The position numbers and the translations under genes are program-made. A stretch of 64,000 nt of DNA, from assembly GCF_040930455.2 (NCBI RefSeq), contig NZ_CP170494.1; one strand, 5' to 3'. Shown here one piece after another: positions 55,327 to 63,549 of this stretch. Every line of letters begins with the position of its first letter. Position 1 is the stretch's first letter. The stretch comes from Neopusillimonas maritima (lineage in GTDB: Bacteria > Pseudomonadota > Gammaproteobacteria > Burkholderiales > Burkholderiaceae_B). Below the pieces are notes generated by a model that was not told the origin of the DNA, searched no databases, and saw only the letters and a list, made by a program, of their open reading frames with translations.

Positions 55327-55980
55327 ATGTCCTGGCGAATCATGTTCGCAATTCTGCTGGTCCTGGCGGGCGCCTCAGCCTGGGGCGGCCTGCGCCTGGG
55401 CGAATGGCTGGTTGCCCATGGGCCAACCGCTGCCGCAGCACCGGGTCGGCCTGAACTGGCGCCGGTTGAAGTGCTCGATGCCGACGGGCGCCCATTCTCG
55501 CAACAACCTCCTCAGCCGCTGGTGAACGGACAACTGGCCATTCCGCAGGGCGTAGAACCTGTGCCTTGGCAAATTGCAGAAAAAGCGGCGGGCGAGACCT
55601 TGGCCAGTGAAGTAATTGCGGTGTCAACAAACCCTATTACGATGGTTGAAGCAGAACAAATTGCCGCCATAGAGCAAGGCCGACTTTCGGGCATTGGCGA
55701 TGTGGGCGACCTGATGTCGAACCTGGGCACGCAAAGCGGCAATATGCCGTTGCAACCGGTGGAAATGCCCGACCCCCCGCCGCCACCACCGGAAATACCC
55801 ATGAATAGCACCGGTACCGGCCAGACCAACTGGCGAGCACAGCTGCAAGACGAACTGCAGCAATGCAACCTGGAAAGCTTTTTCGACCGCCCCAGTTGCA
55901 CATGGGCGGCGCGCAACAAATACTGCACCCCAAACAACGCCTGGGGCCAAATAGAAGAATGTCCTTCCCGAAACTTTTAA
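55327..55980 (+). CDS. Unknown exported protein with Cys-rich C-terminus
   Basis: I do not recognise this 217-residue protein. It has an N-terminal hydrophobic segment (about 4-22) that could be a signal or anchor, a Pro/Ala-rich middle with a run of prolines near residue 150, and a C-terminal 45-residue domain with four or five Cys (CNLESFF, RPSC, YCTPNNAW, ECPSRN) likely to form disulfides. AGGG lies 5 bp before the start. It sits between prfC and a permease gene. Function cannot be proposed. Confidence 0.7.
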   Translation: MSWRIMFAILLVLAGASAWGGLRLGEWLVAHGPTAAAAPGRPELAPVEVLDADGRPFSQQPPQPLVNGQLAIPQGVEPVPWQIAEKAAGETLASEVIAVSTNPITMVEAEQIAAIEQGRLSGIGDVGDLMSNLGTQSGNMPLQPVEMPDPPPPPPEIPMNSTGTGQTNWRAQLQDELQQCNLESFFDRPSCTWAARNKYCTPNNAWGQIEECPSRNF

Positions 55981-56048
55981 TTCCTAACAGGCCAGCTTCA
56001 AATACCAGCTCACCCCCACACAATTGGCGACGGCATAAAGAATAAATC

Positions 56049-57134
56049 ATGGGCCTGAAAGCAATATTCAAAAACTGGGTTGACCGCTACTTTTCCGACG
56101 AAGAGGCAGTCATTCTGTTGGTTGTGCTGGTACTGGGCTTTGCTACGGTCATTTTATTCGGGCATATTCTGGCGCCTTTCTTAACCGCGCTGGTTATTGC
56201 TTTTTTGCTGCAGGGCGTTGTAAGTTGGCTTGAAAGACGGCGTGTTCCACACCTGCTGGCCGTTATTCTGGTGTTTGTGGGCTTCATTGGGTTATTGCTT
56301 ACCCTTGCTTTTATATTATTGCCCTTAATTTGGGACCAGTTAGTTGGGTTGGTACAAGAAACGCCGCGCATATTTGCCAGCGGACAGCTTTTACTAGACA
56401 ACCTGCAAAGCCGGTTTCCGCAGCTTATTACTCCCAACCAAATTCAAGAGTGGATATACGTAGCCGGGCGCGAAATAACCCAGTTCGGCCAACGTGCACT
56501 AACACTTTCGCTCTCATCTTTGGGTAACGTCCTGGCCTTGATTATTTATTTGGTTCTGGTGCCAATTCTGGTTTTCTTCTTGCTGAAAGACCGGCGCAAA
56601 CTAATAGATTTTGTACTGTCCATGCTGCCAAAAAAGCGCACCTTAATGACGCGTATCTGGAACGAAATGGACGACCAAATTGCCAACTACATACGCGGCA
56701 AATTTATTGAAATTATTATTGTCGGCATTGTTTCTTTTATTACGTTCACCTTTTTTGGCTTGCCCTACTCAGCCTTGCTGGCGGTAGTTGTTGGATTTTC
56801 TGTACTGGTACCCTACATTGGCGCGGCCGTGGCCACGATACCAGTGGCCGCAGTAGCGGGATTTTACTTTGGGTTCAGTAACGAATTCATGTATGTACTT
56901 ATTGCATACGGCATTATTCAGGCGCTTGATGGCAACGTACTGGCGCCCATCTTATTTTCCGAAACCAACAACATTCATCCCGTTTCTATTATTGTGGCGG
57001 TGCTATTTTTTGGCGGAATCTGGGGGTTTTGGGGCATTTTCTTCGCCATCCCACTCGCCACCCTTTTAAAAGCGCTAGTGTATGCCTGGCCCCGTGGGCT
57101 CCAGCATCAAAAACAACTGGAAACCGCTGAGTAG
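56049..57134 (+). CDS. AI-2E family (PerM-type) permease
   Basis: The 361-residue membrane protein belongs to PF01594. It has an N-terminal pair of helices, a charged loop, then LVLVPILVFFLLKDR and the conserved VLVPYIGAAVATIPVA and GNVLAPILF segments near the C-terminus. Members include exporters of small signals and Na/H antiporter-like proteins, so the substrate is open. It ends 7 bp before the convergent cupin gene. Confidence 0.88.
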   Translation: MGLKAIFKNWVDRYFSDEEAVILLVVLVLGFATVILFGHILAPFLTALVIAFLLQGVVSWLERRRVPHLLAVILVFVGFIGLLLTLAFILLPLIWDQLVGLVQETPRIFASGQLLLDNLQSRFPQLITPNQIQEWIYVAGREITQFGQRALTLSLSSLGNVLALIIYLVLVPILVFFLLKDRRKLIDFVLSMLPKKRTLMTRIWNEMDDQIANYIRGKFIEIIIVGIVSFITFTFFGLPYSALLAVVVGFSVLVPYIGAAVATIPVAAVAGFYFGFSNEFMYVLIAYGIIQALDGNVLAPILFSETNNIHPVSIIVAVLFFGGIWGFWGIFFAIPLATLLKALVYAWPRGLQHQKQLETAE

Positions 57135-57141
57135 TGCAACG

Positions 57142-57879
57142 TTATTGTGCGTTGGGCCCGCCCAGGCGCCCGGTTTTAACGTAGCATTTTGCCCCTGTTT
57201 CGCCAGCCACAATTGAAGGATACCGGCCGGCAGGCAGCCGCACCCAGGCGCCTGCGGGGTAAAACGTGCTTGCGTCATTCAGACCGCCTTCCAGCACCAG
57301 TATCTCGGCGCCTTCAATCGCTTTTGTGAACAACGACGCGCCGGCATGCAAACGCGTTAGCTGCACGTTTTCCCGCGAGCCTATGTAAAGTTGGCAATAT
57401 ACGCGCTGGGGTTCACTGACCCAATTCGCAGGATCATTCGTGTTCAGGCGCACCATTTGCGTTTCATCGGCACCCATTTGCCAAAGTTTCACGAAAATCA
57501 CCGCGCCCTCGCCACTGAAGGGCCGGTGCGACGAGCCAGGTGGACTGCGCAAATACCACCCCGCCGAATAATGATACGTATCTTCCGAATTACGATGATC
57601 TTCCGGACTAAGACCGTTCTTCGGCTTGCAGCTGTCGTCTTGCGTTAGGTTTCTTTCAGAAAACGTACCCGACAGTACCAGGATTTCTTCGCCCCCAGGG
57701 TGCGAATGGGTTGGAAAGTAAGACTCAGGCGCATACCGAACAATACTGGTTGCGCGTGCTTTTTCTTCACCTATGCGGTCAAGCATGACGCGCTCAACGC
57801 CCGGCTGAGGAGACGACCTCCATTCATATTCATCAGGCAAAACGCAGGCGGGTTCTGAGAAATCGGCATTAATCTGCAT
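57142..57879 (-). CDS. Double-cupin ChrR-like protein
   Basis: The 245-residue protein has two cupin domains of the anti-sigma ChrR C-terminal type. The first has the metal-binding motif FPTHSHPGGEEILVLSGTFSE; the second (about residues 150-245) ends YPSIVAGETGAKCYVKTGRL. There is no N-terminal zinc-binding anti-sigma domain. Enzyme or sensor function is unknown. Confidence 0.8.
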   Translation of the reverse strand: MQINADFSEPACVLPDEYEWRSSPQPGVERVMLDRIGEEKARATSIVRYAPESYFPTHSHPGGEEILVLSGTFSERNLTQDDSCKPKNGLSPEDHRNSEDTYHYSAGWYLRSPPGSSHRPFSGEGAVIFVKLWQMGADETQMVRLNTNDPANWVSEPQRVYCQLYIGSRENVQLTRLHAGASLFTKAIEGAEILVLEGGLNDASTFYPAGAWVRLPAGRYPSIVAGETGAKCYVKTGRLGGPNAQ

Positions 57880-57930
57880 TTCTGTTCGTAAAGTTGGTTG
57901 GAAGTCGTAAGGTTGGCCGGGAAAAAAATG

Positions 57931-57965
57931 AAAAAGCCCCCCGAAGCAACATCAGAGAGCTTTTT
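57931..57965 (-). terminator. Terminator of bfr
   Basis: Read on the minus strand, AAAAAGCTCTCT can pair with GGGGGGCTTTTT (12 pairs including G-U) around an 11-base loop, followed by a second T-rich stretch. It lies 22 bp after the bfr stop. Confidence 0.7.
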
Positions 57966-57986
57966 ACATGGCTACAGTTGAAAAAC

Positions 57987-58457
57987 TTATTCTTCCATTT
58001 GGCTTTGCAAATAGTTCTGAACACCTACTTTTTCAACCAGTTCGATTTGAGTTTCAAGCCAATCGATATGTTCTTCGGTGTCGTCGAGGATTTCCTGCAA
58101 CAAATCACGTGACACGTAATCGCGCACCGACTCGCAATAGGCGATGCCGTCTTTGATGGTTTCCTGAGCGCCCGATTCGAGCTTTAGATCGCACGACAAC
58201 ACTTCCGGCACGTTTTCGCCGATAAGCAACTTATGCAGGTCTTGAAGATTCGGCAAACCGTCGAGCATGAAAATGCGTTCGATGAGTTTGTCGGCGTGCT
58301 TCATTTCACCGATGGACTCGTCGTACTCGTGTTTGCCTAGTTTGTTGAAGCCCCAGTGATTCAGCATGCGCGCATGCAGAAAGTACTGGTTAATGGCGGT
58401 GAGTTCGTTTTTGAGTTGTTTATTCAGGTGCTGAATAACGGTGGCGTCGCCCTTCAT
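57987..58457 (-). CDS. bfr: Bacterioferritin
   Basis: The 156-residue protein has the di-iron ferroxidase ligands of Bfr (E18 in LKNELTAINQ, E51 and H54 in GEMKHAD, E94, E127 and H130 in DDTEEHIDW) and M52, the haem ligand. Length is normal. It stores iron as a 24-mer. Bfd is encoded 94 bp upstream on the same strand; the two work together in iron release. Confidence 0.95.
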   Translation of the reverse strand: MKGDATVIQHLNKQLKNELTAINQYFLHARMLNHWGFNKLGKHEYDESIGEMKHADKLIERIFMLDGLPNLQDLHKLLIGENVPEVLSCDLKLESGAQETIKDGIAYCESVRDYVSRDLLQEILDDTEEHIDWLETQIELVEKVGVQNYLQSQMEE

Positions 58458-58550
58458 GACGGTTCTCCTTGGCTTGCAAAACGTTAGATAACAAGCCTAC
58501 CACGCCAGTGCGACTTTCGCACTAGCAGGAACCATAATTTAGCGCCTTTT

Positions 58551-58817
58551 TCAGGCGCGTCGGGCCACGACTTCCGTGAAGCCGGGGGGTAGAGCGGTGT
58601 CGTTCGCTGCTGCCTCGATGGTTTCAACCATATCGTGCACTGCGGGGTACGCAGCCTGGCGACCACCGGGCAGATACTCGGATGCGGTATCGGAGCAGCA
58701 CCCACAGCACGACGCCACACCCAACTGGGCCTGGAGATCGGACATGGTATGAGCGCCTCCGGCAACCGCTTCGCGCACTTGCCGCTCGGTAATGGCGTTA
58801 CAGATACAAATAAACAT
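58551..58817 (-). CDS. bfd: Bacterioferritin-associated ferredoxin, extended C-terminus
   Basis: The product (88 residues from ATG 58817) has Bfd cysteines C4, C6, C38 and C41 for one [2Fe-2S] cluster. It reduces Bfr haem to mobilise iron. It is about 20 residues longer than typical Bfd, with a tail of unknown use. The open frame begins 15 bp earlier, but the family N-terminus MxxCxC fits 58817. A near-perfect Fur box abuts the start. Confidence 0.9.
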   Translation of the reverse strand: MFICICNAITERQVREAVAGGAHTMSDLQAQLGVASCCGCCSDTASEYLPGGRQAAYPAVHDMVETIEAAANDTALPPGFTEVVARRA

Positions 58818-58831
58818 GAGAATAATTATCA
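58817..58831 (-). promoter_or_regulatory. Fur box at the bfd start
   Basis: On the minus strand TGATAATTATTCTCA matches the 7-1-7 Fur consensus TGATAATNATTATCA at all defined positions but one. It overlaps the first base of the bfd ATG. Fur repression of bfd under iron sufficiency is known in other proteobacteria. Confidence 0.7.
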
Positions 58832-58894
58832 TCCATGTTTTTCTTCAACGCAAGCCCCTGCCCATTTTTTTTGTAACTGTTCTGCCACAAAAAA

Positions 58895-60424
58895 TTACGC
58901 CCTTTTTAACCGCGCCTTCGCTTTACGCACAGACGCGGCATCGATGCCTTCTGCTTCACGGTACTTGGCCACTGTACGACGCGCTACATCAACCCCTTTT
59001 TCAGCCAGCAACTGGGCAATTTTATTGTCGGACAAGGGCTTCTGAGTGGATTCGGCACTGATGAGTTGTCGAATCATGGCACGCACCGCAGTGCCCGATG
59101 ACGCCGGCGCCAAGCCGGCGCCGCCCAATGACGTCCCCAGAAAATACTTAAGCTCAAACACCCCCCAAGGCGTTTGGGCGTATTTGTTACGGGTGGCGCG
59201 CGATACGGTTGATTCGTGCATCTCGAGCGCGTCGGCAATATCCCGTAGAACCAGTGGCTGCATGGCTTGCGGCCCTTGCTCGAAAAAAGCCTGTTGATGC
59301 CGCACGATAAACTCCGCCACCCGAAGCACCGTTTCAAAGCGCTGAGCCACACTCTTCATCAAACCATGCGCTTGCTGAAGCTGAACCTGAAGTGCCGACG
59401 TGCTTTCGTCTGCCTTGTTTGACTGAAGCCATTGTTCATATTCGGGGTTCACCCTTAAACGCGGAAAAACAGCGGGGTTCAAACGAGCGTGCCATTGCTC
59501 TTCCACTTTACGCACAATCACTTCGGGCCGCACATAATCGGCCACACTTTGCGCCCAGGCGCGGCCCGGTTTGGGATTCAGGCTTAAAACCCATTTGTGC
59601 GCCGCCTGCAAAATAGTTTGCGACACGCCCAGCTGGTTTCGCAAACGGGTGAAATTACCCGCAGCAAGCATATCAAGATGCTCGCCCACCATTTGCATCG
59701 CGCAATCGAAAACATCGATCGGGTAGATGCTCTGCGTTTGTCGCAACTGAATTTGCAAACATTCCGCCACGCTTTGCCCTCCCACCCCCGGCGGATCAAA
59801 CGATTGCAGTAAACGCAGCGCGGCAAGCATTTCCTCGCGAGAGACCAGGTGTGGGTCCTCGTCCTCATCATCGTTTTCGACGGCTGCCTGCGGCGCCTGA
59901 TCTGCGCCGGGCGTGTCCTGGGGTTCGGGTACGCCCAAATGACCATTTATATACCCCACCACATCATCAATCGACACCGGCAACAAGCCATTTTCATCCA
60001 GTTCGTCGACCAGCAGCGTGACCAACACCTTGTCACGATCAGTGGCGCGCGTCACATTCAATTGCCCCAGCAGATGATCCCGCAAGGTTTCCACTGACCC
60101 AGCCTCGCGCGGTGCGTAATCATCGTCTTGGGAACGTTCCCCCATCGACGGCTGGGCACCATAATGCTCGGCTTCATCGAGATACGTATTATTGTCTTGC
60201 TGCGCACCGCCGTCGTCTTGCGACAACGGGCCCTCTTCCGCACTGGACGTGTCGGTGTCATACTGCCCCTCAAGCTCCAGCAGCGGGTTGTCAGTCAGCG
60301 CTTGCGCCACCTCAAGCTCGAGTTCTTGCGCCGATAGCTGCAAAAACCGAATTGATTGCTGCAATTGTGGCGTTAAAGCCAATTGCTGCTGCTGGCGTAA
60401 CTGTATCGATTGTCGCGATTGCAT
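58895..60424 (-). CDS. rpoN: RNA polymerase sigma-54 factor
   Basis: The protein (about 509 residues from ATG 60424) has the Gln-rich activator-binding region I (SIQLRQQQQLALTPQLQQSIRFLQLS), an acidic linker, a core-binding domain and the C-terminal RpoN box ARRTVAKYREA. An earlier in-frame ATG at 60442 would add six residues. It directs nitrogen, motility and other sigma-54 promoters. The usual lptB and hpf neighbours are not beside it here; bfd and a small membrane-protein gene are. Confidence 0.93.
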   Translation of the reverse strand: MQSRQSIQLRQQQQLALTPQLQQSIRFLQLSAQELELEVAQALTDNPLLELEGQYDTDTSSAEEGPLSQDDGGAQQDNNTYLDEAEHYGAQPSMGERSQDDDYAPREAGSVETLRDHLLGQLNVTRATDRDKVLVTLLVDELDENGLLPVSIDDVVGYINGHLGVPEPQDTPGADQAPQAAVENDDEDEDPHLVSREEMLAALRLLQSFDPPGVGGQSVAECLQIQLRQTQSIYPIDVFDCAMQMVGEHLDMLAAGNFTRLRNQLGVSQTILQAAHKWVLSLNPKPGRAWAQSVADYVRPEVIVRKVEEQWHARLNPAVFPRLRVNPEYEQWLQSNKADESTSALQVQLQQAHGLMKSVAQRFETVLRVAEFIVRHQQAFFEQGPQAMQPLVLRDIADALEMHESTVSRATRNKYAQTPWGVFELKYFLGTSLGGAGLAPASSGTAVRAMIRQLISAESTQKPLSDNKIAQLLAEKGVDVARRTVAKYREAEGIDAASVRKAKARLKRA

Positions 60425-60440
60425 AGGTAAAATAGCCCGC

Positions 60441-60986
60441 ATGAAAACAGAATCCACCCACCAGCCCACGCGCCGCGATTTCTCTGCATTGCGTAACACC
60501 CTGTTGAAGCTCACCGCAACGCACAAAATCATTTGTACGGTTGTCGTCGTGGTCGTTGCCCTTGTGTGGTACTACCTGCTGCAACGCGTGGTTGCATTCG
60601 GCCACACGGTCGACTATACCGGTCTCGAGGTATTAGGTGGCCCCACCATTGAATTTTTGAATCGCTACAACCCCTATTTCTGGTGGGCATTGGTGGCGCT
60701 GTGCACGCTTATTATTGCCTATTTTCTAATTAACTTTGTGCGTGCAGGGCGCAAACGGGTCAATGCACAGGTGGTTACAACCAATACGATGCAATCCCTG
60801 GTTGCGCAATTGTCGGAACCCGCCAAAGACGTCCTGCGTTGGGTATGGGACAACCCGCGAGAACCCATTACTGTTGGCGATTTGCAACAAACGTCACGGG
60901 AGCTGCGCAACGGGCGTGCCCAAAAAATCGCTATTTCACGCGAACACGTGCAATTACTGGGGTCCCCCCCTGTCGACCCGCCCTGA
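60441..60986 (+). CDS. Small two-helix membrane protein, unknown
   Basis: The 181-residue protein has two clear membrane segments (about 30-50 and 75-97), then a basic-acidic soluble domain with LVAQLSEPAKDVLRWVWDNPREPITVGDLQQT, which looks like a small winged-helix or regulator-like domain. I do not recognise the family. The open frame extends upstream to 60192, but that part is antisense to rpoN and Cys/Ser-rich. Its ATG overlaps the rpoN-strand CATG at 60440-60443, so the two transcripts diverge from overlapping 5' ends. Confidence 0.7.
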   Translation: MKTESTHQPTRRDFSALRNTLLKLTATHKIICTVVVVVVALVWYYLLQRVVAFGHTVDYTGLEVLGGPTIEFLNRYNPYFWWALVALCTLIIAYFLINFVRAGRKRVNAQVVTTNTMQSLVAQLSEPAKDVLRWVWDNPREPITVGDLQQTSRELRNGRAQKIAISREHVQLLGSPPVDPP

Positions 60987-61021
60987 AAAAGCTTGCAAAT
61001 TCGGCATAAATATGGTCGACT

Positions 61022-61159
61022 ATGGGTATGGATACCGTAACTTTTTCCTCTGCTGGCATTTCGGGTCGCGCTCACCGCGGCAGCCCGGTTGCGGCTACGG
61101 TTTCTCCTCTCTTCTCTCTGGCTCTACCCCTGCTACTACCGATCGGTTGTCGGGCCTAG
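61022..61159 (+). CDS. Candidate leucine-rich leader peptide of leuA
   Basis: Within the 349-bp gap before leuA, a 45-codon frame ends in TAG at 61157-61159. Six of eleven codons at 61109-61138 are Leu (CTC, CTG, CTA, CTG, CTA, CTA), including three rare CTA codons. This is the pattern of a leucine attenuation leader peptide. The ribosome binding site is poor, and I could not define a convincing terminator/antiterminator pair between it and leuA, so this remains a candidate. The rest of the gap holds a short GCTTG/CAAGC hairpin and no other gene. Confidence 0.45.
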   Translation: MGMDTVTFSSAGISGRAHRGSPVAATVSPLFSLALPLLLPIGCRA

Positions 61160-61335
61160 CGCTATGTGGCAGTCCGGCAGCCGTTTGTGCCACGCCAAAT
61201 TTTCTTCCCGAATCAAAATACAACCCGCTTGGTCAATCAAGCTTCCCTTCAAAATTTCGCGTCGGCTTTGTATCGACCCTTTGAAGGCAACGGGTTGTTG
61301 ATTAAAGAAATAACCAGTTAATCAGTAGGTGTACC

Positions 61336-63033
61336 ATGCTCTCGAATCCATCTGACAAATACCGCCCGTTTGTACCGTTCACACGTGACTTTTCAGAACG
61401 CACCTGGCCCAGCAAAAAAATTACGGCGCCCCCTATCTGGATGAGCACCGATCTGCGCGATGGCAACCAGTCACTCATCGAGCCCATGAGTGTCGAGCGC
61501 AAGCTGCGCTTTTTCGAACAATTGATCAAAATCGGTTTCAAGGAAATTGAAGTTGGTTTTCCATCGGCCTCGCAGACCGATTTTGATTTTGTCCGCAAGC
61601 TGGTTGAGGAGGATCGCATTCCCGACGACGTTAGCATTATTGTGCTGACCCAATCGCGCGAAGACTTGATTGCGCGTACGGTGGAAGCGGCTGCGGGCGC
61701 AAAGAAAGCCATTGTGCACTTGTACAACGCTTGTGCTCCGGCGTTCCGAAAGATTGTCTTCAGCATGACAAAAGACCAGGTCCGCGACTTGGCCGTTGCG
61801 GGTACCCGCATGGTGAAGGAATTCACCGCCAAGCACCCGGAAACTTACTGGCGTTACGAATATTCGCCCGAGGTTTTCAGCACCACGGAACCCGAATTCG
61901 CGCTTGAAGTGTGTAATGCCGTGGTTGAAGCATGGCAGCCTACGCCCGAGTCCACGATTATCCTGAACTTGCCGGCCACCATTGAGGCGACCACGCCGAA
62001 TATGTATGCCGACCAAATTGAGTGGATCAGCAAAAACCTGAAGAACCGCGAAAGTATTGTCGTTAGCGTGCATCCGCACAACGACCGCGGCACAGCCGTT
62101 GCCGCTGCTGAATTAGCTGTAATGGCCGGCGCCGATCGAGTGGAAGGCTGCTTGTTCGGCAACGGCGAGCGTACCGGTAATGTGTGCCTCGTTACGTTGG
62201 CCTTGAACTTGTACACCCAGGGCATCCACCCCGGCCTCGACTTTTCCGACATCGACGAAGTGCGTCGCTGCGTAGAATATTGCAATCAATTGCCGGTTCA
62301 CCCGCGCCACCCCTATGCGGGCGACCTGGTTTTCACCGCCTTCTCGGGCTCGCACCAAGACGCCATCAAGAAAGGGTTTGCCGTTCAGGACGCGGATGCC
62401 TTGTGGGAAGTGCCCTACCTGCCCATCGACCCGGCCGATGTGGGCCGCAATTATGACGCCGTCATTCGCGTGAACAGCCAATCGGGCAAAGGCGGGGTGT
62501 CGTACTTGCTTGAACAAGAACACGGCTTGGTATTGCCGCGCCGCTTGCAAATTGAATTCAGCCGCGCCATTCAACGCGTTACCGATGAAACCGGTCGTGA
62601 AGTCACGGCGGGCGATGTTCACGATTTGTTCCGTTCGGAATACCTTGACTTGGAACGCCCGTGGAAACTGGTGCGCCACCGCATCACCGGCGACCCCAGC
62701 GCCAAAACCGGCGAACACTTCGCTATTGAGGTCGAGCTTGAGCACAAAGGCAAGCTGGTGCAATTGAAAGGGCAGGGCGACGGCGCCATTTCCGCCTTTG
62801 TGAACGCATTGGGAGCCGACATTTCGATACTGGGCTACCACGAACACGCCATTGGCACCGGCACCGACACCCGGGCGGCATCTTATGTGGAGGTTCGCGT
62901 GGGTGAATCGATGCCCGGCTTCGGCGTGGGTATTCACGCTGATATTGTTACCGCCTCGTTCCTGGCTATTTTAAGTGCCGTTAACCGGCACGCAGCGCAA
63001 GAACAAGCCGCGCGAACCAAAGCGGCGGCGTAA
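61336..63033 (+). CDS. leuA: 2-isopropylmalate synthase
   Basis: The 565-residue long-form enzyme condenses acetyl-CoA with 2-ketoisovalerate in leucine biosynthesis. The HMGL-like catalytic barrel shows STDLRDGNQSL, GFKEIEVGFPSASQTDFDFVR, HPHNDRGTAVAAAELAVMAGADRVEGCLFGNGERTGN and the metal-site HPHND. A C-terminal regulatory domain follows from about residue 430. AGG lies 6-7 bp before the ATG, and a strong terminator follows. It may be controlled by the upstream leader. Confidence 0.95.
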   Translation: MLSNPSDKYRPFVPFTRDFSERTWPSKKITAPPIWMSTDLRDGNQSLIEPMSVERKLRFFEQLIKIGFKEIEVGFPSASQTDFDFVRKLVEEDRIPDDVSIIVLTQSREDLIARTVEAAAGAKKAIVHLYNACAPAFRKIVFSMTKDQVRDLAVAGTRMVKEFTAKHPETYWRYEYSPEVFSTTEPEFALEVCNAVVEAWQPTPESTIILNLPATIEATTPNMYADQIEWISKNLKNRESIVVSVHPHNDRGTAVAAAELAVMAGADRVEGCLFGNGERTGNVCLVTLALNLYTQGIHPGLDFSDIDEVRRCVEYCNQLPVHPRHPYAGDLVFTAFSGSHQDAIKKGFAVQDADALWEVPYLPIDPADVGRNYDAVIRVNSQSGKGGVSYLLEQEHGLVLPRRLQIEFSRAIQRVTDETGREVTAGDVHDLFRSEYLDLERPWKLVRHRITGDPSAKTGEHFAIEVELEHKGKLVQLKGQGDGAISAFVNALGADISILGYHEHAIGTGTDTRAASYVEVRVGESMPGFGVGIHADIVTASFLAILSAVNRHAAQEQAARTKAAA

Positions 63034-63078
63034 AGCGTTAAGCCAGGCCTGGCCTGGCGTTACAACACAACCCGGTTC

Positions 63079-63102
63079 GGCCGCCTCAGGGCGGCCATTT
63101 TT
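63079..63102 (+). terminator. Rho-independent terminator of leuA
   Basis: GGCCGCC (63079-63085) and GGCGGCC (63090-63096) form a perfect 7-bp stem with a 4-base loop, followed by ATTTTT. It lies 45 bp after the stop codon. Confidence 0.85.
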
Positions 63103-63107
63103 ATGCA

Positions 63108-63449
63108 TTACCAGGTAGGCGCCGGTTCCCATGTGATGTCGGCCTTATGCTCGCGGCATAAACGCATCATGGCCAACAAGGGAAATGCCCGCTGGCGAAA
63201 GCTTACCGGCTGGGAAATGGGATGTTCTTTCGTATCGTTTTCCTCGCCATCGTCATCCTGGTACGACGTTGGCTCAAAAGACATGGTTTTTTCGATATTG
63301 GCAATGGCATCGTCAAGCTGCGCCGACGTAATCACCCCGCGCTCCGGCAGCGTATCGTAATGGCGCCCGGCAGCGCGTAATACATCGAGCGCATGGTTGC
63401 CGAACATAAGCACTTCGGCAGCCGGCTTGGCATGAAAGACAACTAGCAT
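63108..63449 (-). CDS. DUF1840 family protein
   Basis: The 113-residue protein (start M at 63449, GGGAGA upstream) has the DUF1840 order: LVVFHAKPAAEVLMFGNHALDVLRAAG, RGVITSAQLDDAIANIE and VSFRQRAFPLLAMMRL. An acidic loop lies between them. The family is small and of unknown function, common in betaproteobacteria. It is convergent with leuA, sharing the terminator gap. Confidence 0.85.
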   Translation of the reverse strand: MLVVFHAKPAAEVLMFGNHALDVLRAAGRHYDTLPERGVITSAQLDDAIANIEKTMSFEPTSYQDDDGEENDTKEHPISQPVSFRQRAFPLLAMMRLCREHKADITWEPAPTW

Positions 63450-63549
63450 TTCGGTTTCTCCCAATAGATAGATTCATACACTACCCCAACTTTCATAACC
63501 TGCCAAGCGGCAAGATAACGGCTTGCACAGAACCACTCAGACAAGGGCT

